Shown: positions 24,458-32,511 of the stretch, in pieces
Layout: every line of letters starts with the position of its first letter
How positions within the stretch are numbered: the stretch's first letter is position 1
Assembly (NCBI GenBank): GCA_023129715.1
Contig: JAGMBO010000096.1
Span: 1-50,341, forward strand
Length of the DNA: 50,341 bases
Direction: 5' to 3'
Origin: Candidatus Eiseniibacteriota bacterium
GTDB taxonomy: Bacteria; Eisenbacteria; RBG-16-71-46; CAIMUX01; WJJG01
Notes under the pieces: model-generated
Seen by the model: the letters and a program-made list of their open reading frames with translations, nothing else
What the model was told of the DNA's origin: nothing
Databases searched by the model: none
Made by a program: the position numbers and the translations under genes

Positions 24458-26286
24458 GCCCGGCTCCAGTGCATACGGGGTACTCGATCGCCAGGCTGAC
24501 CGCGCTGCTCGCGGCACTCCTCCTGGTCGTCGCCAGCCCCCCGGGAGTCGGCGCCCAGGGGTTCCCCGATGAGCCGCCTAAGCGCACCTCCTGGCTCCCC
24601 GACGACGTGCAGCTCGGGCTCGAGGTCGCCGTGGCCCTCTCCGAGGGTATCGGCACGGTCGAGGACGAGAGCTGGCACAACCGGCTCGGCCGGATCGGAT
24701 ACCGCGTCGCGGCGATTAGTGACGACCGCGACACCCCCTACAGCTTCGCGATCCTGGATCTTCCCGAACCCAACGCCATGGCGCTACCAGGCGGTTTCAT
24801 CTTCGTCACCCGCGGGATGATGGAGATCGATCTCACCGACGATGAGCTCGCCCACCTCCTGGGGCACGAGATCGCCCATGTCCACCAGCGCCACTTCTCG
24901 CGTGCCTCGCGCCTGGGTTCGATTCTGGCGCTGGCCCGCACCGCGTTACTGGTCGGCATCCTCCTGGGCGTCAGCGAGTCGGGCATCTCGCCGCAGCGCA
25001 TCGATGTCGCCGAAGACCCCGGCCGCCGTGACTGGCAGGTCGGCGTCAGCGGCAAGCAGGCGTTGCTGCAGGCCTCGACGGTCTTCGGCGGCGTGCTCCA
25101 GGCGCTTTTCGAGCGGGGCTACAGCCGCAAGCTGGAGTTCGAGGCCGACGAGTGGGGCAACCGTCTCGCCGTCGCCGCGGGATTCGCTTCCGAGGGGGGA
25201 CCTGGTCTCCTGGAACGGCTGCATGAACGCAGCTATGAAGGCCATCTCTACAGCTACTGGCGCACCCACCCCTATTTCGCCGATCGGATCGTGCGCTGCC
25301 GGGAGCGGGCGGCACGTCTGACACCGCCCCCGGAACCGCCCAACGATGCCCGCTATCGCGAGCGTCTCGCGCTTTTCTTCGCCGAGGCGGCCGACCGGGT
25401 GTCCGATGAGACCCAGGCGCTCGCCCTCTTCCAGCGCGCACTACGCTGCGAACCGAGCGAGCTTGGTTCGCTGGAGAACGCCGTCACCCTGGTGCAATTC
25501 AAGGCGCGCCGCGAGTGGCGGAAACACCGGCTGCTGCGCTGCTGGGGGCCGCTGATCGGAGAATACGACCAGGTCATTGCACGCGCCGCCGAGGCTGAGC
25601 CCCCGTGCCCCGAGCTGACCGCTGCCCGGGGGGAACGTGCCGAACTGGTTGCTGAGCATGAGGAGCTGTTGCCCGAGCAGCTCGAGATCGTCTTCGGCGA
25701 GGCGCCCCCCACCGGCTTTCTCGAGCGGTTCATCAAGAACTATCCCCAGCATCCTCGCGCGACCGAGATCTCCTACCGTCTCGGCACTCAGTACCTGCTG
25801 GGTGGACGACCGCAGAAAGCGGTCGAGCAATTGACCGCTCTCCGGCAACGCGCTCCCGAAACCGCTTGGGCCGACAGCGCGCTGGGGGGGGCACTGCGCA
25901 CGGTACCCTGTCTGGAAGATCTCGCCGTCTGCTATGGGCTCATCGAAGCCCATGGTGAAGCCACCGACGACCCGCTGCGCATGGAAATCGCCTCCGCGGC
26001 GCGCCAGCGAATGGACGAGTTGATCGCCGGAGAGATCTCACTCGAAGACGGCGGGGCCTTCCTCGCCAGCTGGCCCGAGAGCCCCTGGAGCGATGCGATC
26101 CAACGCCAGGTCCACGAGCAGGCGCGGGGAACCTATCGCAATGGCCGTGTCCACGAGGGACTGCGCGACTACCAGCAAGCGTTGGATGCCTACTACGAGG
26201 TGCTGACGCTTGCCCCGGAAGCTCCCGTTGCGCCGATGGCAGAGGATGGCATCGAGCGCATTCGCAGGCTCGAAAGGGAGCTCTGA
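24454..26286 (+). CDS. exported M48-family metalloprotease with helical-repeat C-terminus
   Basis: A 610-residue zinc protease. The N-terminal signal sequence is about 11-33 (IARLTALLAALLLVVASPPG, ending GAQ). The M48 core has LPGGFIFVTRGMM, HEIAHVHQRHF (zinc HExxH) and the third ligand Glu in FEADEWGNRLA. After about residue 290 the chain becomes TPR-like (ALALFQRALRCEPSELGSLENA, ATEISYRLGTQYLLGGRPQKAVEQL, EGLRDYQQALDAYYEVLTLAPE). This layout resembles BepA/YfgC, a periplasmic quality-control protease for outer-membrane proteins, so a similar role is likely. TTG 24454 is chosen: GAGG sits 7 bp before it and it overlaps the acyP stop; GTG 24469 is an alternative. Confidence 0.9.
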   Translation: MSPAPVHTGYSIARLTALLAALLLVVASPPGVGAQGFPDEPPKRTSWLPDDVQLGLEVAVALSEGIGTVEDESWHNRLGRIGYRVAAISDDRDTPYSFAILDLPEPNAMALPGGFIFVTRGMMEIDLTDDELAHLLGHEIAHVHQRHFSRASRLGSILALARTALLVGILLGVSESGISPQRIDVAEDPGRRDWQVGVSGKQALLQASTVFGGVLQALFERGYSRKLEFEADEWGNRLAVAAGFASEGGPGLLERLHERSYEGHLYSYWRTHPYFADRIVRCRERAARLTPPPEPPNDARYRERLALFFAEAADRVSDETQALALFQRALRCEPSELGSLENAVTLVQFKARREWRKHRLLRCWGPLIGEYDQVIARAAEAEPPCPELTAARGERAELVAEHEELLPEQLEIVFGEAPPTGFLERFIKNYPQHPRATEISYRLGTQYLLGGRPQKAVEQLTALRQRAPETAWADSALGGALRTVPCLEDLAVCYGLIEAHGEATDDPLRMEIASAARQRMDELIAGEISLEDGGAFLASWPESPWSDAIQRQVHEQARGTYRNGRVHEGLRDYQQALDAYYEVLTLAPEAPVAPMAEDGIERIRRLEREL

Positions 26287-26382
26287 TCTCCCGATCCGCG
26301 GTACGCGATGCGAAGCACTCCGACGAGTGACGAATTGAGAGTCAGGCGACTCAAGGGAAGTTCATCCGGCGCCCGGCCGGCA

Positions 26383-27141
26383 CTAGCCCTCGTGATTGCA
26401 GACCAGCAACCGGACACCGTCCTGGAAGGAGACCTGGATCTTGCCGTCGCCGACCTCGTGCACGACGATCCCCAGGCCGAATACCTTGTGATTGATGACC
26501 TCGCCCTTGCTGTAGCTCCCGCGCATCACATAGCTGCGGACACCATCCAAGTCGGCCATGGCCATCAGATCTTCCCAATCGCCCCCCGGGGAAACGGCCC
26601 CGCCCACGCGGCCGCGTGCTTTTCTGGTTCGCGAGCGAGGCGCGGCACCCGTCTTGCGCTTCGCCGCCCCCCCCTTGGAACGCGCATCTTTCTGCTTCGA
26701 CGTTGAGGTCTTGGGCGTGGGACTCCCCGCCGCCCTGCCTGCCTTGGCAACCGGCTGCGGGAACTTGGGCGGCTTCTCCCGTTGCCCGGCCTTCTTGCCG
26801 CCGCCCGGAGCAGCCGCCTTTCGCGAGGTTCTCTTGCCAGCCACCGCTGAGCCCGGCGACGGCTTCTTTCTGCTCGGCAATGGGCGCTTGCTAGAAGGGC
26901 TCTTCTTCCCCGCCCGCTTGGTGACCTTCTTCTTGGCGATCCCCGCCCGCTTGGCCACCTTCTTCCTGGCGCTCCCCGCCCGGTTGGTGACCTTCTTCCT
27001 GGCGCTCCCCGCCCGGTTGGTGACCTTCTTCCTGGAGGTCCCCGCCCGCTTGGCGACCTTCTTCTTGGCGGTCCCCGCCCGCTTGGCGGCCTTCTTCCTG
27101 GCCGTCCTCACCGGTCGCTTGGCCCTCTTCGTTGTAGCCAC
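26383..27141 (-). CDS. histone H1-like basic protein with Tudor/SH3-like C-terminal domain
   Basis: A 252-residue protein in two parts. Residues 1 to about 180 are Lys/Arg/Ala-rich, including six tandem 11-residue repeats of the form ARKKVAKRAGT (residues 14-79), like bacterial histone H1 tails, and should bind DNA. The C-terminus (about 205-252) reads YSKGEVINHKVFGLGIVVHEVGDGKIQVSFQDGVRLLV. It resembles the SH3/Tudor-like module at the end of UvrD/PcrA helicases (GDxVxHxxFGxGxV), which contacts RNA polymerase. GTG 27141 follows GGAGGAAGACCG. Function is inferred: a nucleoid- or transcription-linked architectural protein. Confidence 0.8.
   Translation of the reverse strand: MATTKRAKRPVRTARKKAAKRAGTAKKKVAKRAGTSRKKVTNRAGSARKKVTNRAGSARKKVAKRAGIAKKKVTKRAGKKSPSSKRPLPSRKKPSPGSAVAGKRTSRKAAAPGGGKKAGQREKPPKFPQPVAKAGRAAGSPTPKTSTSKQKDARSKGGAAKRKTGAAPRSRTRKARGRVGGAVSPGGDWEDLMAMADLDGVRSYVMRGSYSKGEVINHKVFGLGIVVHEVGDGKIQVSFQDGVRLLVCNHEG
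26905..27102 (-). repeat. six tandem 33-bp repeats encoding the H1-like tail
   Basis: Six 33-bp units in frame, each encoding 11 residues. Units 3 and 4 are almost identical in DNA (both centred on the CGCCCGGTTGGTGACC stretch), pointing to recent slippage or duplication, so repeat number may vary between strains. Confidence 0.85.
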
Positions 27142-27685
27142 CGGTCTTCCTCCAGCGATCGTCTTCGAACGCTTGCAGAGCCGAAAAGGCGTTTCACCTT
27201 GGAACGTCCACCGGGGCGGACCCCCGATCCTCCCTGCTGGCTACCCCCTTCACCTCCAGCGCGACGATCTTTCCAGCGTACCGCAGGCCCCTGGACGATG
27301 ATGACACCAAAGAAGTGGTTTTCCGGAAACGAGGGGGAAGTCCGACAGGGATTGGGACATCGATGTCCGGGACCCACCTGCCATAGGCCTCTCCCCGGGA
27401 CGATCTCTCAACGGGCCTTCACCAAGGGCAAGAACCCGCCGCCAGGAATCTGAACCGATCCTAAGCGAGACCGCTCGAGGGGTCAACCTCAGGTGGCCGG
27501 GTCCTCCGGGGAGACCCCGGAGGTGCCGTCGGAGCTTCCGCCCGGCTGGCCTCGAGACGGATTCCACGAACGCGCTCAAGACCATTCAAGACAATGCGAT
27601 AGGCCGAACAGCCAGCCCGACGCCCCTACCGTCGGAGCAAGGTGCCCCGGGCCCATCGATCGCGGATCTGAGTTCGCGAAAGGCG
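27142..27685. other. gene-free stretch with one hairpin
   Basis: No convincing coding frame on either strand. The one notable element is a perfect 9-bp inverted repeat, CCTCCGGGG / CCCCGGAGG with an AGA loop (27503-27523), downstream of the PLP-lyase gene on its strand but without a T run. The remainder presumably holds the promoter of the H1-like gene; I cannot place it. Confidence 0.5.
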
Positions 27686-28864
27686 CTAGATGCCCGCGAA
27701 CGCCTGGCGCAGGTCGGCGATGATGTCCTCGACATTCTCCAGGCCGACGTGGATCCGCACCATCTCGGGGGTGAGCCCTTGCTGGCGCATAATCGCCTCG
27801 GGCACCGCGGCGTGGGTCATCGAGGCGGGATGCTGGATCAGCGTATCGAGCGTCCCGAGACTCACCGCCAGGGTCATCATCTTGATGCCCGTCAGCAGGG
27901 CCCGGGCCGCATCGAAGCCGTCGCGCATCTCGAATGAGAAGGTCGCCCCATAGCCGCTCATCTCCCGGTCGGCCGCCGCATGGCCCGGATCCTCCGGCAG
28001 GCCATGGAAGTACATCCGCCTCACCTTGGGATGATCACGCACGAACTCCGCCACGACGAGGGCATTGGCGTTGTGACGTTCCATGCGCATCGCCAGGGTT
28101 CGCACGCCGCGTAGGCTCAAGAAGGCATCCATCGGGCTGGGACTCGCCCCCGCATCGGTGCGGAACTTGCGGATCCGCTTCGCCAGCTCGGCGGAAGCCG
28201 AGACGATCCCGCCGACGACATCGCCATGGCCATTGATGAACTTCGTCGTGCTGTGTATCGAGACGTCGGCGCCCCACTCGAGTGGGCGCAGGAAATAGGG
28301 TGTCGCGAAGGTCGCATCCACGACCACCTCGACCCCCACTTCATGCGCCAGCGGGCTGATCGCGCCGATCTCGGTGATCCGGCAGGTCGGATTCGCGGGG
28401 GTCTCGAGGAAGAGAACTCGTGTATTGGGTCGCAGTTCGCGCTTCACCGCCGCCAGATCGGATGTGTCGACGAAGGTGCTCTCGATCCCATAGCGCCCCA
28501 TCAGCTCGCCGATCTGATTGACGGTCGGTCCGTAGAGCGTATCGCCCGAAAGGACATGATCCCCCGCCTTCAACCGGCTCATCAGGGTTGCGAAGATCGC
28601 CGCCAGCCCAGAAGAGAAGGCGACGGCCTCCTCGGCACCCTCCAGGCTCGCCACCACCTGCTCATAGGCCTCGACGGTGGGGTTGCCTATGCGAGTGTAG
28701 ATGTAGCCCTTCTGCTTCCCGGCGAAGAGATCGGCCCCATGCTCGGGGGTGTCGAAGTAGAAGGTCGATGTCTGGAAAATGGGGACGCTGTGCGCGTTCT
28801 TGGGCTTGGTATGTCCCTCTGCGTGAAGGGCTCGCGTCATGAAGCCCGCCTCGTGCGATGCCAT
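27686..28864 (-). CDS. Cys/Met metabolism PLP-dependent lyase (methionine gamma-lyase/cystathionine lyase type)
   Basis: Fold-type I PLP enzyme of 392 residues acting on sulfur amino acids. YTRIGNPT (phosphate/neighbour-subunit contact), FSSGLAAIFATLM, LYGPT, FLETPANPT, VVVDATFATP, and Schiff-base Lys in SIHSTTKFINGHGDV. The usual methionine gamma-lyase Cys after LYG is Pro here, so the reaction (gamma-lyase, gamma-synthase or sulfhydrylase) cannot be settled from sequence. ATG 28864 follows GGGAGGAACCGC. It stands alone; no methionine biosynthesis genes or SAM riboswitch seen nearby. Confidence 0.9.
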   Translation of the reverse strand: MASHEAGFMTRALHAEGHTKPKNAHSVPIFQTSTFYFDTPEHGADLFAGKQKGYIYTRIGNPTVEAYEQVVASLEGAEEAVAFSSGLAAIFATLMSRLKAGDHVLSGDTLYGPTVNQIGELMGRYGIESTFVDTSDLAAVKRELRPNTRVLFLETPANPTCRITEIGAISPLAHEVGVEVVVDATFATPYFLRPLEWGADVSIHSTTKFINGHGDVVGGIVSASAELAKRIRKFRTDAGASPSPMDAFLSLRGVRTLAMRMERHNANALVVAEFVRDHPKVRRMYFHGLPEDPGHAAADREMSGYGATFSFEMRDGFDAARALLTGIKMMTLAVSLGTLDTLIQHPASMTHAAVPEAIMRQQGLTPEMVRIHVGLENVEDIIADLRQAFAGI

Positions 28865-29023
28865 GCGGTTCCTCCCTTGCTGACGATGGGGTTTCGGCCT
28901 TTAGAGGCAACCACGCAACATAGCGTAGCTTCTTGCTCCGATCACGGCTTTTCTGCTTGGCTCATGAATCGAAGATCGGTGAATCCATCATCCTCAAGGT
29001 ACTTCACCCTCCGCTCGCTTCCC

Positions 29024-29052
29024 TCGACAGTCCCCGGTCGCTGCGCTATTCT
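29024..29052 (+). promoter_or_regulatory. candidate promoter of yqeY-trmH
   Basis: TCGACA (29024-29029), 17-bp spacer, TATTCT (29047-29052), leaving an expected leader of about 75 nt before the yqeY start. Confidence 0.55.
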
Positions 29053-29132
29053 CGCCGCCGTGCTGCGGGTGAGTCGCCGGGAGACGCGTGCGCTCGCCTG
29101 CCGCGGGGCCCAAGGCAAGAGGAGGCGATGAG

Positions 29133-29591
29133 ATGAGCGTGGTCCGTGATCTCGACGAGCAGATCAAGACGGCCATGAAGGCCCGCGATGCCCGCACGGT
29201 CAGTGCCTTGCGGATGGCCAAGGCGCATCTGAAACAGCATACTATCGATCAACGCATCACCGCCGAGCTCTCTGATGACGTTGCCAGGCAGGTCATCGCG
29301 GGCTACGTCAAGCAGCTCACGAGGTCTCTGCCCGAATTCGAGAAGGCGGGACCGGCCGGGGCCGAGAAGGTCGCCGCCCTGCGCGAGGAGATCGCCTGCC
29401 TCGAGCCCTTCTTACCGCAGCTGCTCGACGAACCCGCCACCCGCCAGATCGTTACCCGCGTCGGCGGCGAGTTGGAGAAGCCGCCGCTTCAACGCAGCGG
29501 AATGGTCATCGGCCAAATCATGAAATCCCATCGGGGCGAGGTCGATCCGGTGCTCGTACGGCGGCTGGTCGAGGAGGCGCTCAGCGAATGA
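29133..29591 (+). CDS. GatB/YqeY domain protein
   Basis: A 152-residue stand-alone YqeY protein, the usual length, opening MSVVRDLDEQIKTAMKARDARTVSALRMAKAHLK and ending in the helical SGMVIGQIMKSHRGEVDPVLVRRLVEEAL. The domain is the tail of GatB amidotransferase; the free form is thought to interact with tRNA, but its job is not known. ATG 29133 is preceded by GAGGAGGCGATGAG. The stop overlaps the next start by 4 bp (ATGA). Confidence 0.93.
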   Translation: MSVVRDLDEQIKTAMKARDARTVSALRMAKAHLKQHTIDQRITAELSDDVARQVIAGYVKQLTRSLPEFEKAGPAGAEKVAALREEIACLEPFLPQLLDEPATRQIVTRVGGELEKPPLQRSGMVIGQIMKSHRGEVDPVLVRRLVEEALSE

Positions 29592-30433
29592 CGCCACAGG
29601 GGCCAGCAGACCCACGGCCTCCGGTGACCTCTCGACGTCATCCCGACATTGTCCGGATCCGCAAGTACGCCCGGCGGCCGGCTCTCACCCAGCCGGCCGG
29701 CTGCTTCCTCCTCGACGGCATCCATCTGTTCGAGGAGGCCTTGGCAGCGTCCTGCGCCGCCGAGACGGTCCTGTGGAGTCCCCGCCTCGAGCGGCAGGCG
29801 GCCGGTCGTGTTCTGCTCGCCCGCATGCGCGGGGCCGGCTGGCCGCTGCGCGCGGTCACCGACGACCTGCTCGACACGCTTGCCCTGACTCGCTCTCCCC
29901 AGGGGGTCGTCGGGCTCTTCCGCCGCCGACCCGGCCCCCACCCGCTCCCCCGCCCGCTGCCGGCGGCGCCGATGGGGACCGCGGCTCTGGTTCTCGCCGG
30001 GCTGCAGGATCCGGTCAACGTCGGCGTGCTGGGCCGCGCCGCACGGGCCTTCGGTTGCCCCCTGCTGATTGCGCTCGATGACACCGTCGATCCATTCCAC
30101 CCGCGCGCGCTGCGGGCTTCCTCCGGCCTGCTGCTCCACCTCGAGGTCGCCACCGCGATCAGCGAAGCGCAGCTGAGGGCCTGGATCGACGATCAGAAGC
30201 TGCGTGCGGCAGCGCTCGTGCCGCGGGGGGGAGAGCCCCTCGCGGTCGCGGCCACCACCGCGGGCGGCGTCGTTCTCGTCCTGGGGTCGGAGGGTCGCGG
30301 GTTGGCGCCGACGCTCGAGGCCGCCTGCACCCAGCGCTGGTGCATCCCGATGGCCGCAGGAATCGATTCGCTGGGGGTGGCGGCTGCCGGCACGATCGCT
30401 CTCTACGCCCTGGCGCAGGATCGCGTGGGTTAG
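29588..30433 (+). CDS. SpoU/TrmH-family RNA 2'-O-methyltransferase
   Basis: SAM-dependent ribose methylase of tRNA or rRNA, 281 residues. An N-terminal substrate-binding domain includes FLLDGIHLFEEALAA. A trefoil-knot SPOUT domain has LAGLQDPVNVGVLGRAARAFG (motif 1, with Val where Asn-x-Gly-Ala is commoner), VLVLGSEGRGL (motif 2), and IPMAAGIDSLGVAAAGTIALYAL (motif 3). Translationally coupled to yqeY. The last 4 bp overlap the end of the convergent coiled-coil gene. Closest known types are RlmB and TsnR-like enzymes; target not deducible. Confidence 0.92.
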   Translation: MTPQGPADPRPPVTSRRHPDIVRIRKYARRPALTQPAGCFLLDGIHLFEEALAASCAAETVLWSPRLERQAAGRVLLARMRGAGWPLRAVTDDLLDTLALTRSPQGVVGLFRRRPGPHPLPRPLPAAPMGTAALVLAGLQDPVNVGVLGRAARAFGCPLLIALDDTVDPFHPRALRASSGLLLHLEVATAISEAQLRAWIDDQKLRAAALVPRGGEPLAVAATTAGGVVLVLGSEGRGLAPTLEAACTQRWCIPMAAGIDSLGVAAAGTIALYALAQDRVG

Positions 30434-31380
30434 CGGCGGCCGAATCCGAGGCCCAGGCGCAGGCCCAAGTCATCATGACCGTAGCGCGTGCCGGCGAGCA
30501 GGAAGAACCGCTCGCGCTTCATCGGCGCGAATCGTAGGGTCGCCGCTGCAAAGGCATCGGTCTGGTCCTTGTTCTCCTCCCGCGAGGAGAGCTGGCTGAT
30601 CCCGCCCTCGAAGTCGACGGAGGCTCTCCGGGGGGCAAGCACCAGATTGGCGAAGAGCCCGCCTTCCTTCAGGGAGCTTCCCGCCCCCCGGCTCAGGCCC
30701 AGGGATCCGAGCAGACCGACATCGAGGGTGCCGACCCGCATGATCCCGCGAGCCAGGCTGAGCACCACGCGTTCCTCGGGATCGGTGATTTCGACGATCG
30801 AGGCGAGTGAACTGCGTTCGGGAAAACGACTCGGCGGGTTCGCCTCCAACTCCGCCTCGGCCCCTGCAATCCAACTATCCAGCCGCGCCAGCTTGTCGTT
30901 GCGCTCCTCCGCCTGCGCCACAAGGTCACCGATCCGCTCGTCGGCAGCCGTGATCTCGTTCTCCGTCTCGTAGATGTCGGTGTTGTAGGCCATCCGGCGG
31001 TCACGCACCTGTTGGATCTCGAGACGCAGATCGAGCAGTCGGTCGGTGTACTCCTCATCGAGACGTTCGTACTCGACGATCTGCTCCTGTTCCAACTCGA
31101 CCTGATCCGCGAGCCAGGCAACCTGCTCGGCCTTGGCATCGCGCTCGGCCCGGATCTCGGTGAGTTCGTTCTGCACATCGACCAGGTTCCGCCCGGCGCT
31201 GGCGAGATCCTCGGCATTCTGTGCCCGGGCGTTGCGCAGGCCCTCGCGCCCCTCGGCCAGGCGCTCCTTGCCCGCCGTCTGGAACCAGAAGTAGCCCGTC
31301 GCCGCGATCAGGATCAAGGCGATCACGATATCGAACACCGGCATCGTCAGCTTCGGGTTGTATTGGCGATCCGCGGCCAT
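30430..31380 (-). CDS. membrane-anchored coiled-coil protein with beta-rich C-terminus, unknown function
   Basis: A 316-residue protein. One transmembrane helix near the N-terminus (FDIVIALILIAATGYFWF, about 16-33), a long charged coiled coil (about 38-200, heptad-rich EIRAERDAKAEQVAWL, EYTDRLLDLRLEIQQV), then a beta-strand-rich region (GTLDVGLLGSLGLSRG, GGLFANLVLAP, TLRFAPMKRERFFLLAGTRYG) with terminal DDLGLRLGLGFGRR. The end looks like strands of an outer-membrane or periplasmic barrel domain. It starts 3 bp after the other coiled-coil gene, with GGGAGGTAGGCC before the ATG, so the two are probably partners. I do not recognise the family. Confidence 0.75.
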   Translation of the reverse strand: MAADRQYNPKLTMPVFDIVIALILIAATGYFWFQTAGKERLAEGREGLRNARAQNAEDLASAGRNLVDVQNELTEIRAERDAKAEQVAWLADQVELEQEQIVEYERLDEEYTDRLLDLRLEIQQVRDRRMAYNTDIYETENEITAADERIGDLVAQAEERNDKLARLDSWIAGAEAELEANPPSRFPERSSLASIVEITDPEERVVLSLARGIMRVGTLDVGLLGSLGLSRGAGSSLKEGGLFANLVLAPRRASVDFEGGISQLSSREENKDQTDAFAAATLRFAPMKRERFFLLAGTRYGHDDLGLRLGLGFGRR

Positions 31381-31383
31381 GGC

Positions 31384-32058
31384 CTACCTCCCTTTCTCCC
31401 GGGTCGGATTCTCATCCCGGTGCGGGTATTCTCCTGCGCCGGTGATGAGCGCATCCTTGCGGCGAAAGTCCTTGGGATGCTGGACCCGGTAGAGGTAGTC
31501 GGTCTGCATCGTGATCAGTTCGTCCAGCGTCGCGATCGAATCCTGCAGCTCCGCTTGCCAGGTCTGCAAGCTGTCGATGGTCGTCGCGCGCTGGCGGAAG
31601 ACTTCGGCGAGGTGATTGTTCTCGGCCGCGATTCCAGCGTGGACGGTCTGGAGGGAATCGATCCGCTGCTGGGTCGCCGGAACCGTCTCATCGTAGATCA
31701 GGCGAATGCTCTTCAGACTGTCGAAAACGGTCGTGTATCCCGTGATGCGCGGATCATACAGCGTGTCGATCTCGGCCTCGACGGTGACCACCTCGGTCTG
31801 CACCCCGCTGGCCTGGGCCCGTAGATCATCTTGCGCATCGAGCACATCCCTGCGCTCGAGATTGGTGATGTTCTTGACGTCCTCCAATTCGGGGCGCACA
31901 TAGGTGTCATTGGCGCACATGATCCCGATGAAGGGCACCACCAGGTACCAAAAGCGGCTCAGCACCTGGCGCAGGCCGCGGCCCCGCTCGACAAACTGCT
32001 GCCCCTCGCGGACCCAGCGCCCCCCGAATCGCCGAAACTCACCCGGCTTCCTCGCCAT
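31384..32058 (-). CDS. membrane-anchored coiled-coil protein, unknown function
   Basis: A 224-residue protein with a basic N-terminus (MARKPGEFRRFGGRWVREG), one transmembrane helix (FWYLVVPFIGIMC, about 37-50) and a long coiled coil to about residue 195 (LEDVKNITNLERRDVLDAQDD, IDSLQTVHAGIAAENNHLAEV, TIDSLQTWQAELQDSIATL), ending in a charged tail. ATG 32058 follows GGGAGTTGAAC; a TTG two codons upstream is less likely. It is immediately upstream of the second coiled-coil gene. The pair may span the envelope or form a scaffold; no family recognised. Confidence 0.75.
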   Translation of the reverse strand: MARKPGEFRRFGGRWVREGQQFVERGRGLRQVLSRFWYLVVPFIGIMCANDTYVRPELEDVKNITNLERRDVLDAQDDLRAQASGVQTEVVTVEAEIDTLYDPRITGYTTVFDSLKSIRLIYDETVPATQQRIDSLQTVHAGIAAENNHLAEVFRQRATTIDSLQTWQAELQDSIATLDELITMQTDYLYRVQHPKDFRRKDALITGAGEYPHRDENPTREKGR

Positions 32059-32094
32059 GTTCAACTCCCGGCCATTCTCGCTCCTCGAGAAGGC

Positions 32095-32133
32095 AAAAAC
32101 AGCGGGGAGGACGGGATACCGCCCTCCCCCGCC
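32095..32133 (-). terminator. intrinsic terminator after tRNA-Glu
   Basis: On the minus strand a GC-rich hairpin (GGCGGGGGAGGGCGG pairing with CCCGTCCTCCCCGCT, with small mismatches) is followed by TTTTT at 32099-32095. It lies about 10 bp beyond the tRNA-Glu 3' end and should stop the tRNA transcript before the coiled-coil gene. Confidence 0.85.
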
Positions 32134-32143
32134 AGGAATTCTA

Positions 32144-32218
32144 TGGTAGGGCTACGGGGAATCGAACCCCGGTTTGATGGCTGAGAACCACCTGTCCTAA
32201 CCCCTAGACGATAGCCCC
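32144..32218 (-). tRNA. tRNA-Glu (CTC)
   Basis: A 75-nt cloverleaf on the minus strand. Acceptor GGGGCTA pairs with TAGCCCT (one G-U), anticodon stem GGTGG/CCATC (one G-U), loop TTCTCAG with anticodon CTC, T arm GGGGTTCGATTCCCC, discriminator A and an encoded CCA. Confidence 0.95.
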
Positions 32219-32348
32219 ACACAAGAAACTTGGCCGCCCAGGACGGCGAAGGAACTCTATGAGAAGCCTGCCGAAAGCGCAAGGCCTCGCCCAATCGGCG
32301 ACCAGGCGCGGCGCCTCCGCAGGCAGGCCGTCAACACGACATCGTGAC

Positions 32349-32422
32349 TGGCTGGGGAGCAGGGATTCGAACCCCGGTTACATGATCCAGAGTCATGTGT
32401 CCTGCCACTGGACGACTCCCCA
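32349..32422 (-). tRNA. tRNA-Gln (CTG)
   Basis: A 74-nt cloverleaf on the minus strand. Acceptor TGGGGAG pairs with CTCCCCA, anticodon stem CATGA/TCATG, loop CTCTGGA with anticodon CTG, T arm CGGGGTTCGAATCCCTG, discriminator G and encoded CCA. It lies 130 bp upstream of tRNA-Glu and is probably co-transcribed with it. Confidence 0.95.
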
Positions 32423-32511
32423 GCACACATTCCAATCCCCATTAAACTATCGGATGGCCGTTCGGAGGCGCAACGCCTTTTTCCCCTGCGCGCCTCGCCC
32501 CGATCCGCCAA

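Noticed and set aside
27503-27523. Perfect 9-bp inverted repeat as a terminator for the PLP-lyase gene
   Set aside because: Far (about 160 bp) from the stop codon and without a T run; kept only as a note in the gene-free stretch.
32468-32483. AGGCG-CAA-CGCCT hairpin followed by a T run on the plus strand
   Set aside because: No plus-strand gene ends nearby; it may be chance or part of the tRNA leader.
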